A stretch of DNA of 51,140 bases from Lachnospiraceae bacterium (GCA_017556805.1 JAFYMC010000004.1:1-51140); one strand, 5' to 3'; numbered from the stretch's first letter, positions 19,469-27,821 are shown. The notes: generated by a model not told the origin, from the sequence alone. Program-made: numbers and translations.

Positions 19469-20110
19469 ATGAAGATTATTATGTTAGGTGCTCCGGGTGC
19501 CGGCAAGGGTACCCAGGCAAAGCAGATTGCGGCAAAGTTCTCGATTCCGCACATTTCCACCGGAGATATCTTCCGCGCGAACATCAAGGCGAATACAGAG
19601 CTTGGCAAGAAAGCAAAAGAATATATGGATCAGGGTATGTTAGTACCGGATTCCTTAACCTTAGAGTTGATTATGGACCGTTTTACCAATGCGGATTGTG
19701 CAAACGGTTATGTATTGGACGGTTTCCCGAGAACCATTCCGCAGGCAGAGGCTCTTACGAAGGCTTTGGCGGATAAGGGCGAGAAGATTGATTTTGCAAT
19801 CAATGTGGAAGTACCGGACGAGTCCATCGTAAATCGTATGTCCGGCAGACGTGCATGTCTGACCTGTGGTGCAACCTATCACATCAAGTACAATGCTCCG
19901 GCAAAGGAAAATGTATGTGATACCTGTGGCGCAGAGCTTGTACTTCGTGACGATGACAAGCCGGAGACCGTGTTAAAGCGTCTTTCCGTATACCACGAGC
20001 AGACTCAGCCGCTCATCGACTACTACAAGAACGAAGGCGTTCTTCGTGAGGTAGACGGTACCCAGGACATGAACAAAGTGTTTGACGATATCCTTGCAAT
20101 TTTGCAGTAA
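19469..20110 (+). CDS. adk: Adenylate kinase
   Basis: A 213-aa long-type adenylate kinase (ATP + AMP to 2 ADP). It has the P-loop [10 protein letters not shown] (7-16) and the AMP-binding STGDIFR. The LID domain has a Cys4 zinc site (CLTCG and CDTCG), as in many Gram-positives. I start it at ATG 19469, which follows GGAGG and gives the usual N-terminus MKIIMLGAP; the upstream in-frame extension of 27 residues is not conserved-looking. Confidence 0.97.
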   Translation: MKIIMLGAPGAGKGTQAKQIAAKFSIPHISTGDIFRANIKANTELGKKAKEYMDQGMLVPDSLTLELIMDRFTNADCANGYVLDGFPRTIPQAEALTKALADKGEKIDFAINVEVPDESIVNRMSGRRACLTCGATYHIKYNAPAKENVCDTCGAELVLRDDDKPETVLKRLSVYHEQTQPLIDYYKNEGVLREVDGTQDMNKVFDDILAILQ

Positions 20111-20122
20111 AGGAAGCAGACT

Positions 20123-20881
20123 ATGGCAGTATCAATTAAATCAGAGCGGGAAATAGAGTTGATGCGCGAATCGGGAAGAATTCTTTCCATCGTGCATACC
20201 GAGCTTGCAAAAATGATAAAGCCGGGCATCAGTACCTTGGATATCGACAAGCGTTGTTACGAAATTATCCGTGACTTCGGATGTATACCGTCTTTCTTAA
20301 ATTATCAGGGCTATCCGGCGTCTGTGTGCGTCTCTGTCAATGATGAGGTGGTACACGGTATTCCGAATAAGAACCGTATTTTAAAGGACGGAGATTTGGT
20401 AAGTCTGGATGCGGGCGTTATTTACAAGGGCTATCATTCCGATGCGGCACGTACCGTGGCGGTCGGAGAGGTGAGCACCGAGTGGAAGCGCCTTATGGAT
20501 GTAACGAAACAATCCTTCTTTGAAGGAATCAAATATGCAAAGCCGGGATACCGGATCGGAGATATTTCCGGTGCGATTCAGGATTATGCAGAATCTTTTG
20601 GCTATTCTTTGGTAAGAGAGCTGGTCGGACACGGGGTCGGTCGTGAGCTTCACGAGGATCCGCAGGTACCGAATTTCCGTACCAAGAGAAAGGGCATCCG
20701 CCTGGAGCCGGGTATGACCCTTGCCATCGAGCCGATGGTCAATATGGGACATTACGACGTAAACTGGTTGGATGACGGTTGGACGGTAGTGACCGCAGAC
20801 GGTTCCCCGTCGGCACACTATGAAAATACGATACTGATAACTGACGGTGAGCCGGAGTTGCTTACCATAGAACGTGATTAG
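20123..20881 (+). CDS. map: Methionine aminopeptidase, type I
   Basis: A 252-aa enzyme that removes the initiator Met from nascent proteins. Dinuclear metal ligands are visible: the Asp pair in SLDAGVIYKGYHSDAART, the His in ELVGHGVGRELHE, and Glu residues in AIEPM and HYENT. It sits 12 nt after adk, in the classical secY-adk-map-infA order. Confidence 0.97.
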   Translation: MAVSIKSEREIELMRESGRILSIVHTELAKMIKPGISTLDIDKRCYEIIRDFGCIPSFLNYQGYPASVCVSVNDEVVHGIPNKNRILKDGDLVSLDAGVIYKGYHSDAARTVAVGEVSTEWKRLMDVTKQSFFEGIKYAKPGYRIGDISGAIQDYAESFGYSLVRELVGHGVGRELHEDPQVPNFRTKRKGIRLEPGMTLAIEPMVNMGHYDVNWLDDGWTVVTADGSPSAHYENTILITDGEPELLTIERD

Positions 20882-20897
20882 ATTTTAAGGAGGACTT

Positions 20898-21116
20898 ATG
20901 TCGAAGACAGATGTTGTTGAAATTGAAGGAACTGTTGTAGAAAAGCTGCCGAACGCTATGTTCCAGGTAGAGCTTGAGAACGGACACCGCGTGCTTGCAC
21001 ACATCAGCGGTAAGCTCCGTATGAACTTCATCAAGATTGTACCGGGCGATAAGGTAACCTTAGAGCTTTCCCCGTACGACTTGACCAAGGGAAGAATCAT
21101 TTGGAGAGATAAGTAA
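20898..21116 (+). CDS. infA: Translation initiation factor IF-1
   Basis: A 72-aa single OB-fold protein ([20 protein letters not shown] start, C-terminal [11 protein letters not shown]). It binds the 30S A site during initiation. AAGGAGG precedes the ATG. It is the last gene before the accessory block; in most Firmicutes rpmJ would follow directly, but here rpmJ lies 26.5 kb downstream. Confidence 0.98.
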   Translation: MSKTDVVEIEGTVVEKLPNAMFQVELENGHRVLAHISGKLRMNFIKIVPGDKVTLELSPYDLTKGRIIWRDK

Positions 21117-21123
21117 GAGTTAC

Positions 21124-21155
21124 GGGCCCTGCGCTTTTGCGCGGGGCCTTTCTTT
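21124..21155 (+). terminator. Terminator after infA, overlapping the end of repeat element A
   Basis: GGGCCC-T-GCGC (21124-21134), TTTT loop, GCGC-G-GGGCC (21139-21148), then TTTCTTT. It closes the S10-spc transcript. Its 5' arm is also part of a 13-nt sequence (21128-21140) repeated in inverted form at 21532-21544. Confidence 0.8.
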
Positions 21156-21544
21156 GTGTAGGAGGCGTGACGCACTTCTTGCTGAGTGTGCGTTCTTGTA
21201 AAATCAGGCTTGTAGTATTGTCTGTATGGTGCTGGCGCAACGTTCCGTCAAACTTCCTCTAAGAACGACTAGGACGCTCGGGTGAGGCCTCGCGTCCAGT
21301 CTTTTCTAAGAGGTGATTTCGACTGCACTAATATTCGCGTAGGCAAAGTGAGCATGCGGACACCGTAAGGTGTCCAGTCATGCGAACGCGCCCGCGACCG
21401 AGCGACGACGTCGCGAGGCGCGCCCCTTCGGGAATGCACCATCACAGACAATATTACAAGCCTGATTTTAAGTGTTACGATATGAAACGCAAGAAGTAGC
21501 CACGCCGGACCTGCATAATTTTTTTGCCCGTGCAAAAGCGCAGG
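21128..21544 (+). repeat. Inverted structured element, copy A (candidate ncRNA or MITE-like)
   Basis: This 417-bp element folds end to end. The outer arms are CCTGCGCTTTTGC (21128-21140) with GCAAAAGCGCAGG (21532-21544) and ACTTCTTGC (21174-21182) with GCAAGAAGT (21489-21497). Inside, AAAATCAGGCTTGTA (21200-21214), TATTGTCTGT (21216-21225) and TGGTGC (21227-21232) pair with 21455-21469, 21444-21453 and 21436-21441. The core at 21236-21434 matches copy B in inverted orientation. Core helices: CCTCT/AGAGG (21256/21309), GGACGC/GCGTCC (21272/21292), GGACACC-GUAA-GGTGTCC (21358-21375), CGCGCC-CGCGAC with GTCGCG-A-GGCGCG (21387-21422), and a C(UUCG)G hairpin (21426-21431). No protein is encoded. 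Confidence 0.8.
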
Positions 21545-21696
21545 AAGGTTGTAGGTAGTAGGTGAACGTGGGAGAGCGTCGGCTAAAGTGTAAGAAAGAG
21601 AAATCAGTTGGGGAAAGCCCAAGAAAATAAAACTGGTCTGCTCCCTGTCGGAAAGAGAGGCTTTGTCAAAAATACCAAAATAAATGTAAAATATAC
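21545..21696 (+). other. Non-coding gap between element A and the next promoter
   Basis: About 150 nt with no credible ORF, tRNA or strong hairpin. Only short complementary stretches are seen. The gap from infA to the next gene (21117-21767) is otherwise filled by element A and the promoter at 21697-21725. Confidence 0.5.
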
Positions 21697-21725
21697 TTGA
21701 CAAAAAGTCGTGCCGATGTTATGAT
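21697..21725 (+). promoter_or_regulatory. Consensus promoter for the 21768 gene
   Basis: TTGACA (21697-21702), 17-base spacer, TATGAT (21720-21725), about 42 bases before the ATG at 21768. It starts the accessory block's first transcript. Confidence 0.85.
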
Positions 21726-21767
21726 GAATTTGCAATAAAGAATAAAAGATAAGTGAGGGAGAGTTTT

Positions 21768-22790
21768 ATGAAGAAGAAAGTTATTGCAATTTCAGTTTTG
21801 GCAGTTATTGTAGCGTTTGTGGTGGCGTTTCTGTTATGTAAGCCGAAGTACAACTATATGGTGGATTTTGAAGAGAACTTTGTCGTGGAGAACGGTGTGG
21901 CGCAGGAGGAGATGGAGTACATTATGGTGTTAGCGGAGGACGGCGAGTACGTAATGGATGCGGAATGGAAGATTGAACCGTCCGGGATGCTGATGGCGTT
22001 AAGTATTGTGGATGAGACCGGAAAGGATGTCAATACGTTCAGTGCACATTGGATTGATATGAATTCGGGTGTTATGGAGCTGCCGGCAGGTAAGTACACC
22101 ATGACCTTGACACCGATTACAAGTGTAGAGCAGTGGAAGGAGTATTTTGCGAAGTTCGATACATCTGACTGGGATGAGCCGGTGGAAGAGGGCGAAGAAC
22201 CGGAAATGGAGTTCGCAGACGGGGAGTACAAGTTTGAGTTTTCCTTTAAATTAGAGGAACGAGGAAATCTGAATATTCAAAGGATGGCCTGTGTGTTCGG
22301 CGCGATATTCGGAGTAATATTGGTTGTTATTATGGTTGCTGTTGGTCAGAAGGACAACAGCATGAAACAGAATTATGATGAGCGTCAGGAGTTGCTTCGG
22401 GGCAGAGGTGCCAAGTACGGTTTATATACCATGATTCTTTTGAGCTTTGTGTTGTATTTGCTGGAGGGAGCAGAAGTTCCGATTCCGTTGAGTACAGGGA
22501 TGAGCGGGAGTTTTATTTCCTTTTGCGGAATCGGCGTATATGCGGTATATTGCATTTGGAAAGATGCGTACTTTGCATTAAATCATAGGGTTGGAGTTTA
22601 TATAGGAATATTTGTTGTGGGCGGTCTTATAAATCTGGTTATCGGTATCGGTGCTTGTTTGGGAGGAACCTTGATTCGGGATAATCGATTATCTTCTCAG
22701 AGTTTGAATCTGTTTTGCGGTATACTGATGTTGGTTGTATGTGTAGCTTTGATTTTGAAAAAGATTAGCAGTGACAGGGAGGATGAGTAG
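21768..22790 (+). CDS. Multi-TM membrane protein with N-terminal extracytoplasmic domain, paired with an HTH regulator
   Basis: A 340-aa protein. An N-terminal membrane anchor (about residues 5-24) is followed by an acidic extracytoplasmic domain (about 28-160). Then come five hydrophobic segments, the first at about 175-195, with the motif YDERQELLRGRGAKYGLY after it. DERQ-x-x-x-R-x-x-x followed by helices and a 3' HTH gene is typical of DUF2178/DUF6773-like membrane proteins in Clostridia; the N-terminal domain is an addition. The ATG at 21768 is chosen for its GGGAGA site. Function is unknown; it probably works with the HTH gene two bases downstream. Confidence 0.65.
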   Translation: MKKKVIAISVLAVIVAFVVAFLLCKPKYNYMVDFEENFVVENGVAQEEMEYIMVLAEDGEYVMDAEWKIEPSGMLMALSIVDETGKDVNTFSAHWIDMNSGVMELPAGKYTMTLTPITSVEQWKEYFAKFDTSDWDEPVEEGEEPEMEFADGEYKFEFSFKLEERGNLNIQRMACVFGAIFGVILVVIMVAVGQKDNSMKQNYDERQELLRGRGAKYGLYTMILLSFVLYLLEGAEVPIPLSTGMSGSFISFCGIGVYAVYCIWKDAYFALNHRVGVYIGIFVVGGLINLVIGIGACLGGTLIRDNRLSSQSLNLFCGILMLVVCVALILKKISSDREDE

Positions 22791-22791
22791 C

Positions 22792-22986
22792 ATGAAGAAT
22801 CTGAAATTAAAATCCGCCCGGGCTGCTTTGGATTTGTCCCAGCAGGAGCTGGCGGAGCGAGTCGGGGTATCGCGGCAGACCATCAATGCCATTGAGAAGG
22901 GCGACTACAATCCTACCATTCAGCTTTGTAAAAGTATCTGCAAGGTGTTGGGTAAGACTTTGGATGAATTGTTTTGGGATGAGTAG
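22792..22986 (+). CDS. Cro/CI-type HTH transcriptional regulator, small
   Basis: A 64-aa single-domain HTH_3 protein: LKLKSARAALDLSQQELAERV, then GVSRQTINAIEKGDYNPTI forms the recognition helix region, ending LGKTLDELFWDE. It belongs to the YozG-like small regulators that usually sit beside a membrane protein gene, as here. The ATG at 22792 is chosen because AGGGAGG lies nine bases upstream; it starts two bases after the preceding stop. It probably represses its own operon. Confidence 0.85.
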   Translation: MKNLKLKSARAALDLSQQELAERVGVSRQTINAIEKGDYNPTIQLCKSICKVLGKTLDELFWDE

Positions 22987-23033
22987 ATTTTGATAAAAGG
23001 GATTTTGGAAGAGTGATATACGGAGGGAAACTT

Positions 23034-23801
23034 ATGAGAACCGACTACCACATTCACACGGAGTTTTCCTGTGATTCGGAAGCAAAGATGGAGACATATA
23101 TAAAGCAGGCGTTGGAGCGGGACATCCGGCTGCTTTGTTTTACGGATCATGTGGATTTAAATCCGGAGGATTACGGCTACAACTATTATAATCCGGTAAA
23201 ATATTTTGAGGCGTTTCGGAAGGTGAAGGAGAAGTACAGGGAGCAGCTTACCTTATGCTCCGGCATTGAGTTCGGGGAGCCGCATCTGTATGCGGATGCC
23301 TTAGAGCATCTGTCAACGTACCCTTATGATTTTATCATCGGAAGTATTCACTGGATCGGGAATATGTTTCCCTGTCAGAAGGTGAGGGAGCAGTATTCGG
23401 CGAAGGAGTTTTACACGCTGTATTGGAAGGAAGTCTTAAACACCGTGAAGCAGGGCGGTTTTGATGCCCTGGGACACATGGATTTTCCGAAGCGATACTA
23501 CGGCGAAATCTATTATGTAGAAGCGGAAATTAAAGAGATTTTCGAGCGTTTGTTGGACAAGGACAGAATCATTGAGATTAATACCTCCTCCTTACGAAAA
23601 GGCCATAATGAAACTATGCCGGGGAAGGAATTGCTGCAGCTCTACGCTGATTGCGGTGGACGGTATGTTACCATCGGTTCCGATGCCCATGTGGAAGAGG
23701 ATATAGGTGCGGATTACGAGGCGGCGAAGATGCTGGCGGAAGGGCTTGGATTGCGTCAGGTGGTGTATCGGGAGAGGAAGAGAGTAGAGGTAGAATGGTA
23801 G
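23034..23801 (+). CDS. PHP-domain phosphatase, histidinol-phosphatase (HisJ/HisK) family
   Basis: A 255-aa PHP protein. Metal-binding motifs are TDYHIHTEFSCDS (HxH), CFTDHVD, a Glu in GIEFGEP, GSIHW, and GSDAHVEEDIG near the C-terminus. The family hydrolyses L-histidinol phosphate or other phosphate monoesters using a trinuclear metal centre. There are no histidine genes nearby, so the substrate could differ. The ATG at 23034 follows CGGAGGG and gives the conserved MRTDYHIHT start. Confidence 0.88.
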   Translation: MRTDYHIHTEFSCDSEAKMETYIKQALERDIRLLCFTDHVDLNPEDYGYNYYNPVKYFEAFRKVKEKYREQLTLCSGIEFGEPHLYADALEHLSTYPYDFIIGSIHWIGNMFPCQKVREQYSAKEFYTLYWKEVLNTVKQGGFDALGHMDFPKRYYGEIYYVEAEIKEIFERLLDKDRIIEINTSSLRKGHNETMPGKELLQLYADCGGRYVTIGSDAHVEEDIGADYEAAKMLAEGLGLRQVVYRERKRVEVEW

Positions 23802-23835
23802 AGTGTAATAGAGAAGTATTTATAGGAGGAAACTC

Positions 23836-24273
23836 ATGGTCAGGGAAGTGCAGGAAAAGGATTTAAACGGACTACTGGAGTTATATTTACATCTACACGA
23901 GGAGTCTGTCCCGGATATAACGGAACATTTAAGTAAGACTTGGCAGACCATACTTGCGGACGAGAATCATCACATCATTGTAAAGGAAATCGACGGCAAG
24001 CTGATGTCCTCCTGCGTATGTGTCATCATACCGAACCTGACTCGGGGAATCAGACCCTACGCCTTTGTGGAGAATGTGGTAACTCATGGGGATTACCGCG
24101 GGAAGGGGTATGCTACGGAGTGTCTAAACTACGCCAAAGCCCTTGCAGAGAAAGCAAATTGCTATAAGATGATGCTGCTCACCGGTTCGAAAAAGGAATC
24201 GACACTAAAGTTTTATGAGCGGGCAGGATATAACAGTAGCGATAAGACGGCGTTTATTCAGTGGTTGGAGTGA
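23836..24273 (+). CDS. GNAT family N-acetyltransferase
   Basis: A 145-aa single GNAT domain. The acetyl-CoA pyrophosphate loop is HGDYRGKGYATECL (about residues 88-101), preceded by the beta-4 strand AFVENVVT and followed by KFYERAGY. The acceptor is unknown. TAGGAGG precedes the ATG by about seven bases, and it may be co-transcribed with the PHP gene (34-nt gap). Confidence 0.88.
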   Translation: MVREVQEKDLNGLLELYLHLHEESVPDITEHLSKTWQTILADENHHIIVKEIDGKLMSSCVCVIIPNLTRGIRPYAFVENVVTHGDYRGKGYATECLNYAKALAEKANCYKMMLLTGSKKESTLKFYERAGYNSSDKTAFIQWLE

Positions 24274-24276
24274 GGA

Positions 24277-24306
24277 TTGACGTGCTTTCTTTTAGTGGTG
24301 TATAAT
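24277..24306 (+). promoter_or_regulatory. Promoter for the second GNAT gene
   Basis: TTGACG (24277-24282), 18-base spacer, TATAAT (24301-24306). It places the transcript start near 24313, which excludes the earlier in-frame TTG at 24306 as the start of the next gene. Confidence 0.8.
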
Positions 24307-24338
24307 TGAAAGAACATAGGTATAACGGAGGTGGTACT

Positions 24339-24800
24339 TTGGTAGAAGTCATTGCCTATGAAATGAAGTATGACAAAGCGTCTGTAGAACAGAGTACGAT
24401 TTCCTGTATTCCGTTCGATGTTCAGTATTTTGAACAATACAAAAGTATTTACAACGAATGCTTTTACGATATGCGGAAAGCGTTGGAGATTGAACCGTAT
24501 AATTTCCTAAACGATTACGGGCAAATAAAAGAGAAAGCAGACGACATCTACTTGCTTATGAAAGACAGCGAAATCATCGGTTCAGTGGCGTGCTACGGAA
24601 ATGAGATAGATGATTTAATCGTAAACAAAAAGTATCGGAAAAAAGGGTACGGAAAACAGCTGCTACTGTGGGGAATGCAACAGATTCGAAAGAAGAATGC
24701 TGACCCGATTACATTACATGTAGCAGAGTGGAATCAGAATGCCCTTAGATTGTATAAAAATGTAGGGTTTGAAGTGGTAAGCAGTGAAAGAATACGTTAA
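24339..24800 (+). CDS. GNAT family N-acetyltransferase
   Basis: A 153-aa protein. The GNAT core is at the C-terminus: IDDLIVNKKYRKKGYGKQLL gives the R-x-x-G-x-G acetyl-CoA loop, then NQNALRLYKNVGFE. The N-terminal half has a MRKALEIEPYNF segment seen in several clostridial GNATs. The start is TTG 24339, seven bases after GGAGG and downstream of the promoter's expected start site. It is not closely similar to the preceding GNAT. Confidence 0.82.
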   Translation: MVEVIAYEMKYDKASVEQSTISCIPFDVQYFEQYKSIYNECFYDMRKALEIEPYNFLNDYGQIKEKADDIYLLMKDSEIIGSVACYGNEIDDLIVNKKYRKKGYGKQLLLWGMQQIRKKNADPITLHVAEWNQNALRLYKNVGFEVVSSERIR

Positions 24801-24852
24801 AAGCCCCGGCATAGATTACCATAGTGAATTATGATATAAAAGGAGAACCATC

Positions 24853-25179
24853 ATGGAAAACATCATTGATTTATTGGAAGCATTGACCATCTTTTGCTTC
24901 GGTCTGTCCTGGCCGATTTCCATACGGAAGTCCTGGGTATCCCGGACGGCAAAGGGAAAGAGCGTATTGTTTGAAATCATTCTGCTCGTGGGTTACGGCA
25001 TCGGTATTGCGAGAAAAATCATCCAGTTGACCTGTACGGGAGCAAGCGGATTTTTGTTCGGATTAAGCTTTGCGTTTTATATTATCAACTCTATTGCGAT
25101 TTCCATCGATATCGCACTGTATTTCAGAAATAAGAAGCTGGATGCGTTAGCGGAACAGGCAGAAAACGCAAACCGGTAG
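24853..25179 (+). CDS. Small three-TM membrane protein (PQ-loop/SemiSWEET-like)
   Basis: A 108-aa protein with three hydrophobic segments (about residues 8-22, 40-58 and 66-92). The motif SWPISIRKSWVSRTAKGKS between the first and second resembles the PQ-loop turn of half-transporters related to SemiSWEET, here with P-I in place of P-Q. The C-terminus is Lys/Glu-rich and cytoplasmic. This identification is by pattern only. AAAGGAGA precedes the ATG. Confidence 0.6.
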   Translation: MENIIDLLEALTIFCFGLSWPISIRKSWVSRTAKGKSVLFEIILLVGYGIGIARKIIQLTCTGASGFLFGLSFAFYIINSIAISIDIALYFRNKKLDALAEQAENANR

Positions 25180-25227
25180 TCCGGAAAGTAAAGCACAAAA
25201 GAGAGAACAGTAGGAGGGAGGTTCCTA

Positions 25228-25932
25228 ATGTATATCGTAATATGTGAGGATGAGCGCAATTTTGCGGAGGAATTACAACAAGAGCTGGGGCGCATTCTGC
25301 AGCAAAAGGAAGTGGAATGTCGTATTTGTTACTGCGAAAACGGAGCGGCCTTTCGCCGGGAGATGGAGAAGGGAGAGGCCGTAGATTTACTGTTTATGGA
25401 TTTGCATCTGGGAGATGCGGATGGTGTGGAACTGGTAAAAGAGCAGGCGAAAAGCAGTATAAAGATTCCGACGGTGTTTTTATCCAGTATGGAGGAACGA
25501 ATCGCGGAGGGCTACGATGTGAACGCCTTTCATTTCCTGTTTAAGCGTAATTACAAGGAAAAACTGCCGGAGCTTTTGGAACGTTTTTTAAACGAGATTT
25601 ATGTGCGGAAAGCCATTGTGATTCAGGATCATGATACGGTAGTGCGACTGAATTTTGCGGAGATTTACTACGTGGAATCGGATAACCGGAATACGGCCAT
25701 TCATACGGCGGTTTCCTCTTATCAGGAGAAAAGCTCCATCCAGAATTTTGCGAAGCAGCTGCCGGAGGAATTGTTCATCGAGGCGTATCATTCGCTGTAT
25801 ATCAATATCGACCATATCCGCAAGGTAAATCCGGATACGGTGGTGTTGGATAACGATAAGGAGCTGCCGGTGAGCCGGAGAAAACGAAAGGCATTGATGA
25901 CTGCGGTAATGAGGAGGATACGGAGCCGATGA
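25228..25932 (+). CDS. LytTR-family response regulator (AgrA/VirR type)
   Basis: A 234-aa regulator. An N-terminal CheY-like receiver has acidic CEDER (7-10), the phospho-acceptor Asp58 in LFMDLHLGD, and a VFLSSMEE segment. A C-terminal LytTR DNA-binding domain (about 130-230) has IYYVESDNRNTAIHT and ELPVSRRKRKAL. LytTR proteins bind paired 9-bp direct repeats two helical turns apart. It overlaps the kinase gene by an ATGA 4-nt junction and heads the signalling/lipoprotein/ABC locus. AGGGAGG precedes the ATG. Confidence 0.93.
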   Translation: MYIVICEDERNFAEELQQELGRILQQKEVECRICYCENGAAFRREMEKGEAVDLLFMDLHLGDADGVELVKEQAKSSIKIPTVFLSSMEERIAEGYDVNAFHFLFKRNYKEKLPELLERFLNEIYVRKAIVIQDHDTVVRLNFAEIYYVESDNRNTAIHTAVSSYQEKSSIQNFAKQLPEELFIEAYHSLYINIDHIRKVNPDTVVLDNDKELPVSRRKRKALMTAVMRRIRSR

Positions 25933-27794
25933 AACGAAAAAGACAGTTTTATTTCTTTCTTGCGCTGCTGTTTCCGGTGATGCTGTTTTTAAACGGCGTG
26001 CTGTTTTATTCCATGAAATGTACCGGCGAATATATGCAGTCGGAGAATGTGTGGGGCGTGAAGCAGTCCATCCGGGTGGGCGATTACGCCAGACAAAAGC
26101 AGATTATCGGGAACTTACCGGAGGACGCGGAAGCTGCGGTGACCGCGGTGGATGAAATTATTACTTACCTGGAACTCAGCGATGCAAAGGTAAATGATGT
26201 ATATGCGAAATATATGGAGGCTTTGCTGGGACGTCCGTGGCTTCCGGTACCGACGGACCCGGAGGACAATGAGCTGATTCCCGAGGCTATGGTTACCATG
26301 GGGATTTCTTCCACAGATATGGAGAACTACAAAAAGGTAAAGGAATGCGTGGAAAATGTGGCCGGATATGGGGAGTATGCCGCCGGAGTGGCGGAGAATG
26401 CAGGTGTGATTGCGGATTCTCTGTACTCGATTTATGATGATGTATGGCTGTTAAAAAATCTGGCCCGGTGCCAGAAGGATTATTACGGACTGGAGTTTTT
26501 GCAGCTTACACCGGAGCTTGATAACGCGTATGAACTGGTGATTAATTATCATGCAACAGATGTGTTTGCATTTCTGTTTGCACTGGCAGTCACCTTTTTG
26601 TTCTGCCGGTATATCCGGGGGGATTCTTTTGGAGAAATTCAGAATGTAAGACGGACCACGGTGGTGATGCTGGCGGTGATGGTGTTTGGGCTCATCGGGT
26701 TTTACGGAGTCAATTTTGTAATTGCCCATAAGGTATACGGGTTGCCGTCCATGGGAACACCGCTACAGTCTCTGGAAAACTTTTATGTGTGTCCGTATCA
26801 GATTACGGTGGGAGGCTTTACGGCGCTGTACATCGGGATTAAGGTGATTATCCAATTGCTGGTTCTGGGGATTTGTATTCTGGCCTATACCGCAAGGAAG
26901 AGAGTTCTTGCTTGTGGGGTTACGCTGGCGTTCTTTGTTTTTGAGTTTATCCGGCATTTTGATATGCCGGAGCAGAATGCGGCGGGGGTATTCGGAGAAA
27001 TCAATTTGTTTTCCGGATTTACTCCGGAACGGTTCTATAACCGTTATCTGAATCTGAACGTGGCAGGGCTGATGCTGCCGCGCCTGCAGACCTTTCTGAC
27101 GGTGTTTTTCGTGGCATTTCTCGTGGTGGCGGTACTTGTGTACCGGCGCTTCGGCAGATGGCACAAGACCTCGAGACAGGAGGCAATGAACGTATACTTT
27201 GGGGAAATCGACAAGCGGTATCAGGAAACAAGAATGCTGTGGCATGACTTTAACAATCATCTGCTGGCCATAAAGGCACTGTACGAAAACGGCCATGAGG
27301 CCCAGGCGGCAAAGTATATCGATGAACTGTCGGAGCAAAGCTATGCAAGGCTGCTTCCGGCAAAGAGCGGTTCCGATACGCTGGACTTGCTACTGTTTAA
27401 AAAGCACCAACAGGCAGGTGAAATGGGTGTGACGGTCCGCTTTAAACTGGGCTGCAGCCTCGCGGGGCTTGCCATTACGGACTATGATATGTGCAGCCTG
27501 TTCGGAAACATTCTGGACAATGCCATTGAAGCGGTACACAAGGTGAAGGCAGCGGACGCAGAGGTGGTGCTGCGGGTAGAACAGCAGAACAGTATGCTGT
27601 ATATCTGTTGTGAAAACCCATATGAGGGTGAACTGATGAAGCAGGATGGGGAGTTAAAAACAACCAAAAAAGATGCGGCAAAGCACGGCATCGGCTTGTC
27701 GTCGGTGAAGCATATTTGCAAGAAATACAACGGTAGTCTGGAGGTAGAAACCGCAGACAACATCTTCCGTGTATCCGTTCTTCTGAATGTGTAA
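25929..27794 (+). CDS. GHKL histidine kinase (AgrC-like) with an ABC-2-permease-like membrane sensor
   Basis: A 621-aa sensor kinase. The N-terminal TM (about 8-28) is followed by an extracytoplasmic domain (about 30-208) and five to six further TMs (about 213-228, 244-266, 292-320, 326-343, 386-405). The kinase core has a phospho-acceptor His439 in LWHDFNNHL, N box NILDNAIEAV (527-536) and G box HGIGLSSV (586-593), as in AgrC. The membrane part is unusual: MGTPLQS (275-281), ITVGG (292-296) and INLF...YLNLNV (358-378) are collinear with motifs in the ABC-2 permease at 38387. I infer a permease-derived sensor. Confidence 0.9.
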   Translation: MKRKRQFYFFLALLFPVMLFLNGVLFYSMKCTGEYMQSENVWGVKQSIRVGDYARQKQIIGNLPEDAEAAVTAVDEIITYLELSDAKVNDVYAKYMEALLGRPWLPVPTDPEDNELIPEAMVTMGISSTDMENYKKVKECVENVAGYGEYAAGVAENAGVIADSLYSIYDDVWLLKNLARCQKDYYGLEFLQLTPELDNAYELVINYHATDVFAFLFALAVTFLFCRYIRGDSFGEIQNVRRTTVVMLAVMVFGLIGFYGVNFVIAHKVYGLPSMGTPLQSLENFYVCPYQITVGGFTALYIGIKVIIQLLVLGICILAYTARKRVLACGVTLAFFVFEFIRHFDMPEQNAAGVFGEINLFSGFTPERFYNRYLNLNVAGLMLPRLQTFLTVFFVAFLVVAVLVYRRFGRWHKTSRQEAMNVYFGEIDKRYQETRMLWHDFNNHLLAIKALYENGHEAQAAKYIDELSEQSYARLLPAKSGSDTLDLLLFKKHQQAGEMGVTVRFKLGCSLAGLAITDYDMCSLFGNILDNAIEAVHKVKAADAEVVLRVEQQNSMLYICCENPYEGELMKQDGELKTTKKDAAKHGIGLSSVKHICKKYNGSLEVETADNIFRVSVLLNV

Positions 27795-27821
27795 CCACTT
27801 GTGCACGGATAACAACCACTT
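27793..27821 (+). promoter_or_regulatory. Candidate LytTR operator: direct repeat at 21-bp period
   Basis: AACCACTT occurs at 27793-27800 and again at 27814-27821, with a matching TGC one base on. The 21-bp period equals the two-turn spacing of LytTR operators. It lies about 60 bp upstream of the weak promoter before the lipoprotein array. The second repeat is also part of a terminator arm, so coincidence is possible. Confidence 0.4.

Noticed and set aside
17604-20881. Missing KOW-domain RNA-binding gene between map and infA
   Set aside because: Some Firmicutes have one there, but many lack it; its absence is ordinary.
21128-21544. Group II intron, retron or HEARO-type RNA
   Set aside because: No reverse transcriptase or endonuclease gene nearby, and no recognisable domain V or known conserved core. 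Left as an unassigned structured element.
21269-21703. Minus-strand open frame of 144 codons across element A
   Set aside because: It is a shadow of the inverted repeat with arm-derived, non-protein-like sequence; no ribosome binding site.
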